From assembly GCF_025165815.1 (NCBI RefSeq), contig NZ_JAFFZE010000027.1, positions 44,489 through 108,488 on the forward strand: 64,000 nucleotides of DNA, given 5' to 3'. Made by a program: the position numbers and the translations under genes. This stretch comes from Actinophytocola gossypii. Lineage in GTDB: Bacteria > Actinomycetota > Actinomycetes > Mycobacteriales > Pseudonocardiaceae. This document shows positions 34,352-44,392 of the stretch, one piece after another (the first letter of the stretch is position 1; every line of letters begins with the position of its first letter). The notes beneath the pieces were generated by a model. That model saw only the letters and a program-made list of their open reading frames with translations. It did no database searches and was not told where the DNA came from.

Positions 34352-35268
34352 CGCCTGCCTCCCAGTGCCAGCCGCCGCTGGGTGTACACGTGCCGCACGA
34401 TGTCGGCCACCCAGTCCCGGTCGGTGCGCAGCGCCAGGTGCGCGACCCCGGCCCGGGCAAGCGCCTTCCGCACCCCGTCCCGCTGCTCGGCCGCCGCCGC
34501 GGCGAACCTGGCCCGCAGCGTGCGGTTCCTGGTGGAGACCTCGCGCCGCCGCCCGGTCTCCGGGTCGACGACGGTCAGCAGGCCGACATCGGGCAGCGCC
34601 AGCTCGCGCGGGTCGGTGATCTCGACCGCGAGCACCTGGTGCCGCAGCGCGAGCCGGCGCAGGGCCCGCTCCCACGGGGAGGGGTCACCCGTGGGAGCGG
34701 GGTCGAGGAAGTCGGAGACCACGACCACGAGCCCGCGGCGGCGCACGGCCCGGTCGAGGTCGGTGAGCGCGTCCGCGAGCGGCGGCGCCGCACCGGGCTC
34801 GGTGCGCGGCCGGGCGGTGAGCAGGCGCAGCAGCCCCAGCAGGTGCGCGCGCCCGGTCCTGGCCGGGAACCGGTGCGCTCCGGCGGTCGACACCACCAGC
34901 GCACCGAGCCGGTTTCCCGAGCCGGCGGTGAGGAACCCGACCGCGCCGACGGCGGCCACGGCCAGCTCCCGCTTCTCCATGGCCGCGGTGCCGAAGTCCA
35001 TGCTGGGCGTCGCGTCCACGAGCACCCAGGTGCACAGTTCCCGCTCGGCGACGGTCTCCCGCACGTGCGGGAGACCGGTGCGGGCGGTGACCGCCCAGTC
35101 CATCCGCCGCACCTCGTCCTCACCCGGCCGGTACTCCCGGCTCCCGGCGACCTCGGTGCCGGCTCCGGGCAGCAGGCCGGCGTACTGCCCGCGCAACAAC
35201 CCGTCGAGCCGCCGGTTCACGGTGAGTTCCAAGCGTCGCAAGGAAAGTGGAACGTTCATGGTGTCCAT
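34348..35268 (-). CDS. DUF58 protein
   Basis: A 306-residue soluble protein of the DUF58 family: REYRPGEDEVRRMDWAVTARTG is the diagnostic block, followed by a VWA-like domain (LVDATPSMDFG, VVVVSDFLDP). The usual partner of MoxR and VWA proteins, exactly as arranged here. The start is placed at ATG 35268, with GGAGGAG 11 nt upstream; ATG at 35259 is also possible. The 108 nt separating it from the MoxR gene contains no recognisable gene. Confidence 0.85.
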   Translation of the reverse strand: MDTMNVPLSLRRLELTVNRRLDGLLRGQYAGLLPGAGTEVAGSREYRPGEDEVRRMDWAVTARTGLPHVRETVAERELCTWVLVDATPSMDFGTAAMEKRELAVAAVGAVGFLTAGSGNRLGALVVSTAGAHRFPARTGRAHLLGLLRLLTARPRTEPGAAPPLADALTDLDRAVRRRGLVVVVSDFLDPAPTGDPSPWERALRRLALRHQVLAVEITDPRELALPDVGLLTVVDPETGRRREVSTRNRTLRARFAAAAAEQRDGVRKALARAGVAHLALRTDRDWVADIVRHVYTQRRLALGGRR

Positions 35269-35376
35269 GGTTCGCTGCGCTCCTCCGCTACCCACCGGCT
35301 TCCCTCGTCACGTGCTCGGCGCTGGCGCGCCTGCGCCCGCTCCTCAGTCCAGCCGATGGACGCTCCGTCGCTCCGC

Positions 35377-36359
<983 letters not shown>

Positions 36360-36363
<4 letters not shown>

Positions 36364-36542
36364 AGCCCCGCCTGGGACGGGTCCGGGCAGTCCTTGTCCG
36401 GCTGCGCTTCCTGCTCGACGATCCGCACGATCGGCTCGCCGTCGACGCCCGGCTCGGCGGCCGCGTACGCGACCCCGGCGGCGATCGCACCCGCCGCCGC
36501 CGCGCCCGCGACCGCCAGACCCGCCACTGTCCTGATCCGCAT
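36360..36542 (-). CDS. Small exported protein
   Basis: A 60-residue protein: Arg-containing N-terminus and a hydrophobic stretch (VAGLAVAGAAAAGAIAAGVAYA, given here as residues 6-27) that looks like a signal peptide or single anchor, then an acidic tail rich in Asp/Glu/Pro with one Cys. AGGGG lies 6 nt before the ATG. Translation is coupled to moxR by a GTGA overlap. It belongs to no family I recognise; it may be a periplasmic-side partner of the MoxR system or an exported peptide. Confidence 0.55.
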
Positions 36543-36619
36543 GATCGACCCCTTTCGGTCATCGATTTCGGACACATCGGACCAGGTCGGGGCGAAAGGC
36601 AGGGTAAGCAAAGCCGGTG

Positions 36620-39106
36620 TTAAGCGCCGATCGCCTCCACCGGCCGGGCGCGGAGCGCGACCCGGGTCGGGATGCCGATCGCCAGCAGGCCCAGCACCGC
36701 GGTCACCCCGATGATCGCCAGGTAGACCAGCGGCGGCACCGACGGCACCGGGGACCCGGTGAGCGCGAGGCTCACCCCGAACAGCGCCGGCACCGCGGCC
36801 ACCGTGCCGACCACCGCGGCGATCCCGACCACCAGCAGCGCCTCGATCCGCATCATCCGCACCACCTGGGACCGGCGGGTGCCGATCAGGCGCAGCAGCG
36901 CGAACTCCCGACCCCGCGCGGCCGTCGCCATCACCAGCGTGTTCACCACCGCGATGGCCAGGTACCCCAGGACCACGAACAGCGCGATCAGGTTCGTCCA
37001 CGACTGGACCTGCCGCTGCGCCTGCCCGGCGGCCGACAGCTCGCCCCGGTCGAGCACCTCGGCGCCGGGGAACCCGGCCACCGACGGCGGCGTGTCGGCG
37101 CGCACCAGCAGCGAGTGGTCGAAGCCCGTGGTGGTGTGCGCGACCAGCACGTCGTGCGGCAGCGTCACGTCGCCGAACCCGAGCCCGCGCTCGTAGGTGG
37201 CCACCACCTCCGCGCGCAGCACGGCGCCGTCGCCCAGCCGGAGGTCCACTGTGGAGCCGACGTCGGCGCCGACGGTCTCCGCGGCGGTGGTGCTCAGCGC
37301 GACGGTGTCGCCGCGCAGCCGGCCCAGGTCGCCCGCCTCCGGCCGCAGGTCGAGCGTCTCGGCCAGACCGTCGGCCTCGATCCCCTGCGCGGTCAGGGCA
37401 CTGACCGCCTCGGTGCCAGCCGAGTCGTACGGCACCAGCACCTGGCTGCGCACCACCGGCGTGACCGCGTCCACGCCGTCCTGCGCGCGGACCGCGTCGG
37501 CCACCGCCGGCGCCAGGCCGGCATCGCCGGTCACCACGTAGTCGGCCAGCACCCCGTCGTCGGCCTGCTCGGCGGCCGCGGCGGACAGCGTGGTCTGGGT
37601 GAAGACCTGCACCGAGGCCATCGCGATCGCCAGCACCAGCGGGGTGACCACGGTCGCGAGCCGGCGGGTGTTCGCGGTGACGCTGGCCGCCGCCAGGTAC
37701 CCGCCGACCGGGGCCACCGCCCGCAGCCGCGGCCCGACCAGCCGTACCGCGCCGGCCACCAGCAGCGGGCCGAGCAGGATGGCGGCCACCGCACCGAGCA
37801 GCGCGGAGCCGCCCGCGCCGGCCACCGCGGCCTCGCCGGGCAGGAAGACCGGCAGCACCGAGGCCGCCAGCCAGCCGACCGAGGCGACCACGCCGGCGAG
37901 TACCCGCCACCTCGGCAGCGCGGCCCGCTCGACCGCGGCCTCGCGCAACGCCGACACCGGGTCGGTCCGCGCGGGCCTGCGGGCGGCGAACCAGCCGGCG
38001 AGCCGGGCCGTGCCGAGCACCAGCAGCACCGCGGCAAGCGGCGGCAGCGGGCTGATCGCGAGGCCGAAGTCGGCCGGCAGCAGCCCGATGCCGGCGAACG
38101 CGTCCCGCAGCAGGTACGCCACGCCGATACCGGGCAGCGCGCCGACGACGGCGCCGGCACCGGCGACCCAGAGGACCTCGGCGCCGACCATCCGGTGGAT
38201 CTGCCTCGGCGTGGCGGCCACGGCGCGCAGCAGCGCGATCTCCCGGTGCCGCTGCTGGATCGACAGGCCGAGCGTGCCGGCCACGACCAGCATGGCGATC
38301 ATCATCGCGGTGCCGGCGAACGACAGCGACAGCACGACCAGTATCGAGCGCACCGCGCCGACGTCGAGGAACTCCACGTCGCCCCGGTCGTTCCCGGTGT
38401 GGGTCGTCACGTCCAGGCCGGACAGCGCGGCCTCGATCCGGCCGGCCAGCTCGTCGGGATCCGCGTCGGACACCACGCCGATCACGTCCACCTGGTCCGG
38501 GCGGCCGGACAGCTCCCTGGCCCGCTCGTCGGTGAGGAACAGCGCCGGGATCCGCCCGGTCTCCACCCCGTCCGGCGGCGCGGCGATCCCGACGACGGTG
38601 AACCGGGCCGGCTCGCCGCCGAGCGCGACCGGCAGCTCGTCGCCGACCGACACCCCGACCGACTCCGCGAGGCCGCGGTCCAGCACGACCTCGTTCGCCC
38701 GCACCGGTTCCGCACCGTCCACGACGGACAGCGGGGTCAGCGCGGCCGAGCTCCAGCCGAACCCGCGCGCGGCCGGCACACCGTCGACGGTGAGCGGCAC
38801 CGAGGTCTCCCCGACCGCCAGGTCCACCCCGGGCACGCCGGCGACCCGGGCCACCGCGTCGGCGGGCAGCGGCACCCGCTCACTGAACGGCACGTCGAGG
38901 TTCTCCGCGACCGGCAGCTCCTGCCGCCCGCCGACCACGACCGCCGCCCCGGTGTACCGTTGCGGCGCCACCCCGGCCCGCAGCCCGGACTCGAACAGCA
39001 CACCGAGCGCGGTCATCAGCACGGTGGCACACAGCACCGCCACGAACACCGCGACGAAACTTCCACGGCGATGCCGGATCGCCGCCAGCGCGAGCGTCCT
39101 CACCAC
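36620..39106 (-). CDS. ABC transporter permease, FtsX-like (MacB type)
   Basis: An 828-residue permease with two FtsX modules: an N-terminal helix, a large extracytoplasmic region (about 40-255), three helices, then a second half with the same plan. Helices such as LAGTLGLSIQQRHREIALLRAVAATP carry the conserved QRHREIALLR loop, and RGREFALLRLIGTRRSQV is its repeat. With the ATPase it makes a mechanotransmission-type exporter used for antimicrobial peptides, lipids or heme. The start is GTG, overlapping the ATPase stop by 7 nt. Confidence 0.88.
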   Translation of the reverse strand: MVRTLALAAIRHRRGSFVAVFVAVLCATVLMTALGVLFESGLRAGVAPQRYTGAAVVVGGRQELPVAENLDVPFSERVPLPADAVARVAGVPGVDLAVGETSVPLTVDGVPAARGFGWSSAALTPLSVVDGAEPVRANEVVLDRGLAESVGVSVGDELPVALGGEPARFTVVGIAAPPDGVETGRIPALFLTDERARELSGRPDQVDVIGVVSDADPDELAGRIEAALSGLDVTTHTGNDRGDVEFLDVGAVRSILVVLSLSFAGTAMMIAMLVVAGTLGLSIQQRHREIALLRAVAATPRQIHRMVGAEVLWVAGAGAVVGALPGIGVAYLLRDAFAGIGLLPADFGLAISPLPPLAAVLLVLGTARLAGWFAARRPARTDPVSALREAAVERAALPRWRVLAGVVASVGWLAASVLPVFLPGEAAVAGAGGSALLGAVAAILLGPLLVAGAVRLVGPRLRAVAPVGGYLAAASVTANTRRLATVVTPLVLAIAMASVQVFTQTTLSAAAAEQADDGVLADYVVTGDAGLAPAVADAVRAQDGVDAVTPVVRSQVLVPYDSAGTEAVSALTAQGIEADGLAETLDLRPEAGDLGRLRGDTVALSTTAAETVGADVGSTVDLRLGDGAVLRAEVVATYERGLGFGDVTLPHDVLVAHTTTGFDHSLLVRADTPPSVAGFPGAEVLDRGELSAAGQAQRQVQSWTNLIALFVVLGYLAIAVVNTLVMATAARGREFALLRLIGTRRSQVVRMMRIEALLVVGIAAVVGTVAAVPALFGVSLALTGSPVPSVPPLVYLAIIGVTAVLGLLAIGIPTRVALRARPVEAIGA

Positions 39107-39846
39107 TCCCCCAACCGGGTCATCCGCTCGGCGACGACCTTCACCGTCGGCGCCTCCAGCGCACCGGCGAGCCGGCCGTCGGCGAGGAACACCACCCGGT
39201 CGGCGACCGACGCCGCCGCCGGGTCGTGCGTCACCATCAGCACGGTCTGCCCGGTCGACTCGACGACCGAGCGCAGCAGCCGCAACACCTGCGCGCCGGT
39301 CCGGGTGTCGAGCGCGCCGGTCGGTTCGTCGGCGAACACCACGTCCGGCCGGGTGACCAGCGCCCGCGCGATCGCGACCCGCTGCTGCTGCCCGCCGGAC
39401 AGCTCGCTCGGCCGGTGGGCGAGCCGGTCGGTGAGCCCGACGGTCTCCACGACGTGGGCGAACCAGGCCGCGTCCGGCGCGCCGGCGCCGAGCAGCACCG
39501 GCAGCTGGATGTTCTCCCGCACGGTCAACGACGGCACCAGGTTGTAGGCCTGGAACACGAACCCGACCCTGGTGCGCCGCAGCTCGGTCAGCTCGTTCTC
39601 CGACATCCCCGACAGGTCGGTCTCGCCGAGCCGCACGCTGCCGGACGTCGGCCGGTCCAGGCCGGCCGCGCAGTGCAGGAAGGTGCTCTTGCCGGAGCCG
39701 GACGGGCCCATGACGGCGGTGAACGAGCCGCGGGACAGCGTCAGGGAGACACCGTCCAGCGCGGTGACCGCGCCGGGCCCCGACCCGTACACCTTGGACA
39801 CCTTCGACAGGGAGATCGCGGCGGTCGCCGTCATGATCGTTGACAT
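39100..39846 (-). CDS. ABC transporter ATP-binding protein (MacB/LolD type)
   Basis: A 248-residue ATPase: Walker A GPSGSGKSTF, Q-loop VFQAYNLVPSLTVREN, signature LSGGQQQRVAIARAL, Walker B VVFADEPTGALD, H-loop VTHDPAAA. Subgroup features DEPTGALDTRTG and LHCAAGLDRPTSG are typical of the LolD/MacB class. Works with the FtsX-like permease. The start ATG at 39846 or 39834. It is divergent from an orphan NarL-type kinase, whose regulator could control the exporter. Confidence 0.9.
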   Translation of the reverse strand: MSTIMTATAAISLSKVSKVYGSGPGAVTALDGVSLTLSRGSFTAVMGPSGSGKSTFLHCAAGLDRPTSGSVRLGETDLSGMSENELTELRRTRVGFVFQAYNLVPSLTVRENIQLPVLLGAGAPDAAWFAHVVETVGLTDRLAHRPSELSGGQQQRVAIARALVTRPDVVFADEPTGALDTRTGAQVLRLLRSVVESTGQTVLMVTHDPAAASVADRVVFLADGRLAGALEAPTVKVVAERMTRLGEW

Positions 39847-39939
39847 GCCGGGAACGCTATGGCCGGGGACCCGGCGGCACGATCCAGCTGGGTACCGGGT
39901 TCGAGGTGGTGCCTGCTGTACCTGAGGCATGCTGTGCCC

Positions 39940-41115
39940 ATGCGGACACGGCTGGTGCGGACCTGGCGGGGCGTGCGCCACCTCGCGCCGACCGCGGCCA
40001 CGGGGTTCGCGTCCCTGCTGCTCCTGCCGGTGCTGCTGCTGACCGTCGCGGTCGCGCTCGTCGCGCCCGGCAGGAGGCTCGCGGTCGCGCCGGCGCTGCG
40101 GGCCTTCGCCGACCGGGAACGCGTCCGGATCGACGTGCCGGTGCCGGTCGCCGACGACACCTCGCTGCGCGACCCGGTACTGCGCCGCGACCTGCGGTGG
40201 TACGCCGTGCACGCGGTCCTCGGAACCTTCGCCGGCCTGGTCGGGTTCATCCTGCCGGCGGCGGCGCTCAACGCGCTGCTGGTGCCGGCGTACTGGTGGC
40301 TGGTGCCGGCCGACGACCCGGTGACCTCGCCGTACCCGGTCACCTCGTGGGCGCTGGCCGCGACGATGCCGCTGGTCGCCGTGGGGTACACGGCGCTGGC
40401 GATGCTCGTGGTGCCGCCGCTGGCCCGCTGGTACCGGTCGCTGACCGGGCGGCTGCTGGCGGTGCCGGCCGACGTGCGGCTCGCCGAGCGGGTGGCCGAG
40501 CTGACCGCGAGCCGGGCCGCGGCGCTGGAGGCGCACGGCGCCGAGCTGCGCCGGATCGAGCGGGACCTGCACGACGGTACGCAGAACAAGCTGGTCGCGG
40601 TCGCCATGCACCTGGGCATCGTGGAGCGGGCGCTGCGCCGCGACCCGGCCGGAGCGCTGCCGATGGTGCTGCGCGCCCAGGACGCGACGTCCGACGCCCT
40701 GGCCGGGCTGCGGGACGTGGTGCGCAGCATCTACCCGCCGGTACTGGCCGAGCGCGGGCTCGACGGCGCGGTGGCCGGGCTGATCGCGCGCTGCCCGGTG
40801 CCGTGCGCGCTGACCACGATCGGGCCGAGGCGGGCGCCGGCCGCGGTCGAGTCGGCGGCGTACTTCGTGGTGGCCGAGGCACTGACCAACATCGCCAAGC
40901 ACAGCGGCGCCACCCAGGCGTCGGTCGTGCTGACCAGGGCGGACACCCTCACCATCGAGGTGCACGACAACGGTCACGGCGGCGCGGACGAGAACCTCGG
41001 CACCGGTCTGTCCGGGATCGCCCGCCGGGTGGCGGCGTTCGACGGCAGCACGACGGTGACGAGCCCGCCGGGAGGGCCTACGCTGCTGCGCGTGGAGCTG
41101 CCATGCGGAACGTGA
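39940..41115 (+). CDS. NarL-type sensor histidine kinase (HisKA_3)
   Basis: A 391-residue membrane kinase. Four or more helices (GFASLLLLPVLLLTVAVALVA, AVLGTFAGLVGFILPAAAL, ALAATMPLVAVGYTALAML), then HisKA_3 with ERDLHDGTQNKLVAVAM (phospho-His) and HATPase with EALTNIAKHSGA and DNGHGGADENLGTGLSGIARR. Kinases of this class normally sit beside a LuxR-type regulator; none follows. A GTG six nt upstream (39934) has a better-spaced GAGG and is an alternative start. Its end overlaps the methyltransferase gene by 13 nt. Confidence 0.82.
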   Translation: MRTRLVRTWRGVRHLAPTAATGFASLLLLPVLLLTVAVALVAPGRRLAVAPALRAFADRERVRIDVPVPVADDTSLRDPVLRRDLRWYAVHAVLGTFAGLVGFILPAAALNALLVPAYWWLVPADDPVTSPYPVTSWALAATMPLVAVGYTALAMLVVPPLARWYRSLTGRLLAVPADVRLAERVAELTASRAAALEAHGAELRRIERDLHDGTQNKLVAVAMHLGIVERALRRDPAGALPMVLRAQDATSDALAGLRDVVRSIYPPVLAERGLDGAVAGLIARCPVPCALTTIGPRRAPAAVESAAYFVVAEALTNIAKHSGATQASVVLTRADTLTIEVHDNGHGGADENLGTGLSGIARRVAAFDGSTTVTSPPGGPTLLRVELPCGT

Positions 41116-41903
41116 CCACGTCCTCCAACTGGTCCGCCGAGTGGTGGGCCGAGCACGACGAGCGCTACGACGCGCTGCTCGCACCGATGACCAGGCACCT
41201 GCTGGCCGCCGCCGCCATCCGGCCGGGCGAGCGGGTGGTGGACGTCGGCTGCGGCTGCGGGAACACCACCCGGCTCGCCGGCCGCGCGGCCCCCGACGGC
41301 TCGGCGCTCGGCGTGGACAAGTCGCCGACCATGCTCGCCAAGGCCGCGCTGCGCACCGAGGAGTCGGGTCCGGCCAACGTCCGGTTCGTCCAGGCCGACG
41401 CGCAGACCCACCCGTTCGAGCCGGCCGACGTGGTGCTCAGCCAGTTCGGCGTGATGTTCTTCGACGACCCGGTGGCCGCGTTCGCCAACCTGCGCCGCGC
41501 GGGCGGGCGGCTGGTGTTCCTGTGCTGGCAGGCGATGGAGCGCAACGAGAGCCGCCTGGTCAAGCGGGCCGCGCTGAGCCCGCACGTGCGGGTTCCGCCG
41601 GACCAGCCCGGCGTCGGCCCGGCGTCACTGGCCGACCCCGACCGGATCCGCGGGATCCTGACCGAGGCGGGTTACACCGGTGTCGAGCTGACCGACGTGC
41701 GCGAGCCGCTGCTGGTCGGCCCGACCGCCGACGCCGCGTGCGACTTCGAGCTGGGCGCCCCGGCGCTGGCCGCGGCGTTCGCCGAGGCTGGCCCGGACGC
41801 CGCCGCGCGCGCCCGGGACGCGCTGCGTGCGGCCTACGCGGACCGCGAGACGCCCGACGGCGTGTTCCTCGGCTACGCGGCGTGGCTGGTCACGGCGGGG
41901 TAG
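41103..41903 (+). CDS. Class I SAM-dependent methyltransferase
   Basis: A 266-residue methyltransferase. Motif I VVDVGCGCGNTTRLAGRA binds SAM; motif II is VRFVQADAQTHPFEPADVVLS; LVFLCWQAMERNE is the post-II region. It resembles UbiE/MenG-like and small-molecule methyltransferases of actinomycetes. The ATG overlaps the kinase gene by 13 nt, so they are cotranscribed; the function of the pairing is not obvious. No substrate can be named. Confidence 0.82.
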   Translation: MRNVTTSSNWSAEWWAEHDERYDALLAPMTRHLLAAAAIRPGERVVDVGCGCGNTTRLAGRAAPDGSALGVDKSPTMLAKAALRTEESGPANVRFVQADAQTHPFEPADVVLSQFGVMFFDDPVAAFANLRRAGGRLVFLCWQAMERNESRLVKRAALSPHVRVPPDQPGVGPASLADPDRIRGILTEAGYTGVELTDVREPLLVGPTADAACDFELGAPALAAAFAEAGPDAAARARDALRAAYADRETPDGVFLGYAAWLVTAG

Positions 41904-41929
41904 GAACTTCCCGGGGTGGGTACTCCGTT
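41903..41929 (+). promoter_or_regulatory. ECF-type promoter candidate (GGAAC-N18-CGTT)
   Basis: GGAAC at 41903-41907 and CGTT at 41926-41929 with an 18-bp spacer match the ECF sigma (SigE/SigH/SigR-like) consensus. It begins exactly at the methyltransferase stop and would start transcription about 20 nt before the antitoxin-like small gene. Confidence 0.45.
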
Positions 41930-41957
41930 GTTCGAGCAGGAGAGAAAGGACGGGCCC

Positions 41958-42155
41958 ATGCCGCTGATCAAGAAGCTGACCGCCCTGGCGGGCACGGCCG
42001 CCGCCGCACGGACCTACATGCGGAAGAACCCCGACAAGGTGAACAAGTACGCCACGAAGGCCGGCGCGTTCGTCGACAAGCGCACCAAGGGCAGGTACCA
42101 CAGCCAGATCGACAACGCCCTGAACCGCGTCCGCACCGCCACCCGGTCCCGCTGA
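41958..42155 (+). CDS. Small basic protein, MT0933-like antitoxin family
   Basis: A 65-residue basic protein, IKKLTALAGTAAAARTYMRK then NPDKVNKYATKAGAFVDKRT. It looks like the actinobacterial MT0933/Rv0909-type antitoxin family (repeated K-x-x-D-K-x-x-x-A-x-x-F-V-D-K pattern), although no toxin gene is adjacent. These proteins are abundant and many are stress-induced rather than true antitoxins. The ATG at 41958 has AAAGGA upstream; an earlier in-frame GTG at 41916 is less likely. An ECF-type promoter precedes it and a bidirectional terminator follows. Confidence 0.65.
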   Translation: MPLIKKLTALAGTAAAARTYMRKNPDKVNKYATKAGAFVDKRTKGRYHSQIDNALNRVRTATRSR

Positions 42156-42166
42156 GCCCGCTGTAC

Positions 42167-42198
42167 TGAAGGGTGGTCTTTTCCAAGGCCACCCTTCA
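42167..42198. terminator. Bidirectional terminator
   Basis: A perfect 10-bp stem, TGAAGGGTGG (42167-42176) and CCACCCTTCA (42189-42198), with a 12-nt loop. It lies between the convergent antitoxin-like and PPOX-type genes and includes the stop codon of the latter (TGA on the minus strand, 42196-42198). Confidence 0.75.
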
Positions 42199-42642
42199 GG
42201 GCGTGACCGGGACCCGCACGTCGACGTCCTCGGCGAGGATCCAGTGCGCGGTCACGTCGGCGCGGTACAGGCGCAGGCGTGCCTCGCCGGAGACACGCTC
42301 CGGCCCCCACTCGCCGGTACCGCCCGCGGCGGCGACCCGGGAGAAGACGTCGAGCCCGTCGGTCGTCCTGGTCGCGGTGGCCTCCAGGTAGACGGCCTGC
42401 CCGGTGTTGGGCGGGACCGTCGAGTCGAACACCACCATCCCGATCTCCTGGCGCACCTCGATGTTCCGGGAGTGCCGCGCGTCCGGCGCGGACACCCAGT
42501 AGATCCGCCGGTAGTCCTCCTGGGCGAACCACACCGGTGTCGCCCACGGCACCCCGTCGGCGTCCGCCGTGGCGAGCACCACATACGAGTTGGTGTCCAG
42601 GATCCGCCGCGCGATCTCGTCGTTCGTCTCGTCGTTCTTCAC
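42196..42642 (-). CDS. Pyridoxamine 5'-phosphate oxidase-family protein
   Basis: A 148-residue FMN/F420-binding split-barrel protein (LDTNSYVVLATADADGVPWATPVWFAQ, then IYWVSAPDARHSRNIEVRQEIGMVVFD). Members are FMN-dependent PNP oxidases, F420 reductases or heme-binding proteins; which one is not decidable. The start is the GTG at 42642 (VKNDETNDE); an ATG at 42675 is possible and would approach the divergent symporter promoter. Its stop lies inside the terminator stem. Confidence 0.75.
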   Translation of the reverse strand: MKNDETNDEIARRILDTNSYVVLATADADGVPWATPVWFAQEDYRRIYWVSAPDARHSRNIEVRQEIGMVVFDSTVPPNTGQAVYLEATATRTTDGLDVFSRVAAAGGTGEWGPERVSGEARLRLYRADVTAHWILAEDVDVRVPVTP

Positions 42643-42721
42643 CGGCGGAAGCGTAGTCGCGGTCCCCGTCCACATCGTGGGATATGGATGAAACCAACCG
42701 GTTCGGCCGTTGAATGGGACC

Positions 42722-44035
42722 ATGGCAACGCAGGAGACCCGGCGCCCACGATCGCGCCGCACCACGTTCTTCGGCATCGCGGTACTCGCCGGGCTGGTGC
42801 TCGGCGCGCTGCTCGGCTTCGTCGCCAAGCAGGCCGAGGTGTCCTGGCTCGCGACGACGCTGTCTCGGATCGGCGACGTCTTCGTCAGCCTCGTCCAGTT
42901 CACCGTCATCCCGCTGGTGTTCACCGCGATCGTGGTCGGCATCACCAGCCTGCGCCAGCTCGGCGGGGCGCGCACCGCGGCCCGGCTCGGCGGGCGCACG
43001 CTGATGTGGTTCGCCACCACCTCGCTGATCGCCGTGCTCATCGGCATCGCGATCGGCGCCGTCGGGAACCTGGGCAGCGGGGTGACGGTCACGCCGTCCG
43101 AGGACGCGGTCTCCTCCGTGGCCGAGCGCGCGCAGGGCGACTGGTGGTCGTTCGTGCAGAGCATCGTGCCCACGAACCTGTTCACCGCGTTCGCCGAGGG
43201 CCAGATCCTGCAGGTCGTGTTCATCGCGCTGCTCGTCGGTGCCGCCGCCTACGCGCTGGGCGACCGGGCCGAGGCGTTCGTGACCGTCAACCGGGCGTTC
43301 TTCGACATCATCCAGAAGGTGCTCGGCTGGATCATCTGGCTGGCGCCGCTCGGCGTGCTCGGCCTGCTCGGCAACGCGTTCGCCAGCTACGGCAACGAGT
43401 TCTTCGCCCCGCTGCTCTCGCTGATCGTCGCGGTGTACCTCGGCTGCGCGCTGGTGCTGTTCGTGGTCTACCCGATCCTGCTGCGCACCGTCGGCGGGAC
43501 CAGCCCGGTGGCGTTCTTCCGCGAGTCGTGGACCGCGCTGCAGTTCGCGTTCGTGTCGCAGTCCTCCGGCGCGACGCTGCCGCTGTCCCGGCAGGCCGCG
43601 GTGAACCTCGGCGTACCGCGCGGCTACGCGAGCTTCGCCGTGCCGCTTGGCACGACGACCAAGATGGACGGGTGCGCCGCGATCTTCCCGGCGATCACCA
43701 CGATCTTCATCGCCAACATGTTCGGCATCTCGCTCGGTTTCGGCGACTACCTGCTGATCGTGCTGGTCGCGGTGTTCGGCTCACTGGCCACCGCGGGCAC
43801 CACCGGCTGGTTCACGATGCTGACGCTCACCCTGGCCGCGGTGAACCTGCCGGCCGAGGTGATCGCCACCGGTGTCGCGATCGTGTTCGCCATCAACCCG
43901 ATCCTGGACATGATGCGGACCGCGACCAACGTGGCCGGTCAGATCGCGGTGCCGGTGATCGTGGCGTCCTCGACCGGGATCCTCGGCGAGGAGGCGGAGC
44001 AGGAAGAGTCCGAACAGGACTTGGTACCGGCGTAG
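42722..44035 (+). CDS. Dicarboxylate/amino acid:cation symporter (DAACS)
   Basis: A 437-residue membrane transporter of the DctA/GltP family with about eight helices plus two re-entrant hairpins. Diagnostic motifs are SQSSGATLPLSRQAA (serine-rich hairpin), PLGTTTKMDGCAAIFPAI and NPILDMMRTATNV with the substrate-binding Asp and Asn/Thr. Substrates of the family are C4-dicarboxylates, glutamate or aspartate with H+ or Na+. The start is ATG at 42722. It stands as a single gene and ends before a strong terminator. Confidence 0.88.
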   Translation: MATQETRRPRSRRTTFFGIAVLAGLVLGALLGFVAKQAEVSWLATTLSRIGDVFVSLVQFTVIPLVFTAIVVGITSLRQLGGARTAARLGGRTLMWFATTSLIAVLIGIAIGAVGNLGSGVTVTPSEDAVSSVAERAQGDWWSFVQSIVPTNLFTAFAEGQILQVVFIALLVGAAAYALGDRAEAFVTVNRAFFDIIQKVLGWIIWLAPLGVLGLLGNAFASYGNEFFAPLLSLIVAVYLGCALVLFVVYPILLRTVGGTSPVAFFRESWTALQFAFVSQSSGATLPLSRQAAVNLGVPRGYASFAVPLGTTTKMDGCAAIFPAITTIFIANMFGISLGFGDYLLIVLVAVFGSLATAGTTGWFTMLTLTLAAVNLPAEVIATGVAIVFAINPILDMMRTATNVAGQIAVPVIVASSTGILGEEAEQEESEQDLVPA

Positions 44036-44050
44036 AGAAGTGCAGGAACC

Positions 44051-44097
44051 GGCGGGGGCCGGGCGGACCGGCTGGACTGGTTTCGCCCGGCCCCGCC
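44051..44097. terminator. Bidirectional GC-rich terminator
   Basis: Arms GGCGGGGGCCGGGC (44051-44064) and GCCCGGCCCCGCC (44085-44097) pair over 13 bp with one bulged G. It separates the symporter gene from the convergent HesB-like gene. Confidence 0.75.
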
Positions 44098-44098
44098 G

Positions 44099-44392
44099 TC
44101 AGGCTCGCTCCATCACGGCGAAGTTCAGCTGCCCGTCGGCGTCCTGCTGCACGTCCAGGACCTTGTCCGACAGGAAGTCCGCGGCCTGCTGCTCGAGGAA
44201 CACGTTCGCCCCCGTCTCCGCGGTGACCACCTGGTCACCCTCGGCCGGAGCGGACGTCACGGCCAGTGCCAGCGCGGCCTGGGAGTCGGTCTCGTTCTGC
44301 ATCGAGAACCGCAGCCCGCCCTGGTCGGTCACGCCACCCTGGGCGGTCAGCGCCGTGATGGCCTCGGCTGCCGCTTCCGTAACCGCCAACAT
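44099..44392 (-). CDS. HesB/IscA-like protein lacking cysteines
   Basis: A 97-residue protein of the HesB-like (IscA) fold: MLAVTEAAAEAITALTAQG, then GANVFLEQQAADFLSDKVLDVQ. True A-type carriers need three Cys to hold the Fe-S cluster; none is present here, which is common for a short actinobacterial branch of the family with no known function. AAGGAG lies just ahead of the ATG. It is divergent from the anti-sigma gene. Confidence 0.8.
   Translation of the reverse strand: MLAVTEAAAEAITALTAQGGVTDQGGLRFSMQNETDSQAALALAVTSAPAEGDQVVTAETGANVFLEQQAADFLSDKVLDVQQDADGQLNFAVMERA

Noticed and set aside
36617..39547. Long open frame on the plus strand opposite the FtsX-like permease
   Set aside because: 976 codons of Arg/His/Gly/Gln-rich low-complexity sequence that mirrors the codon bias of the genuine gene; no family resemblance.
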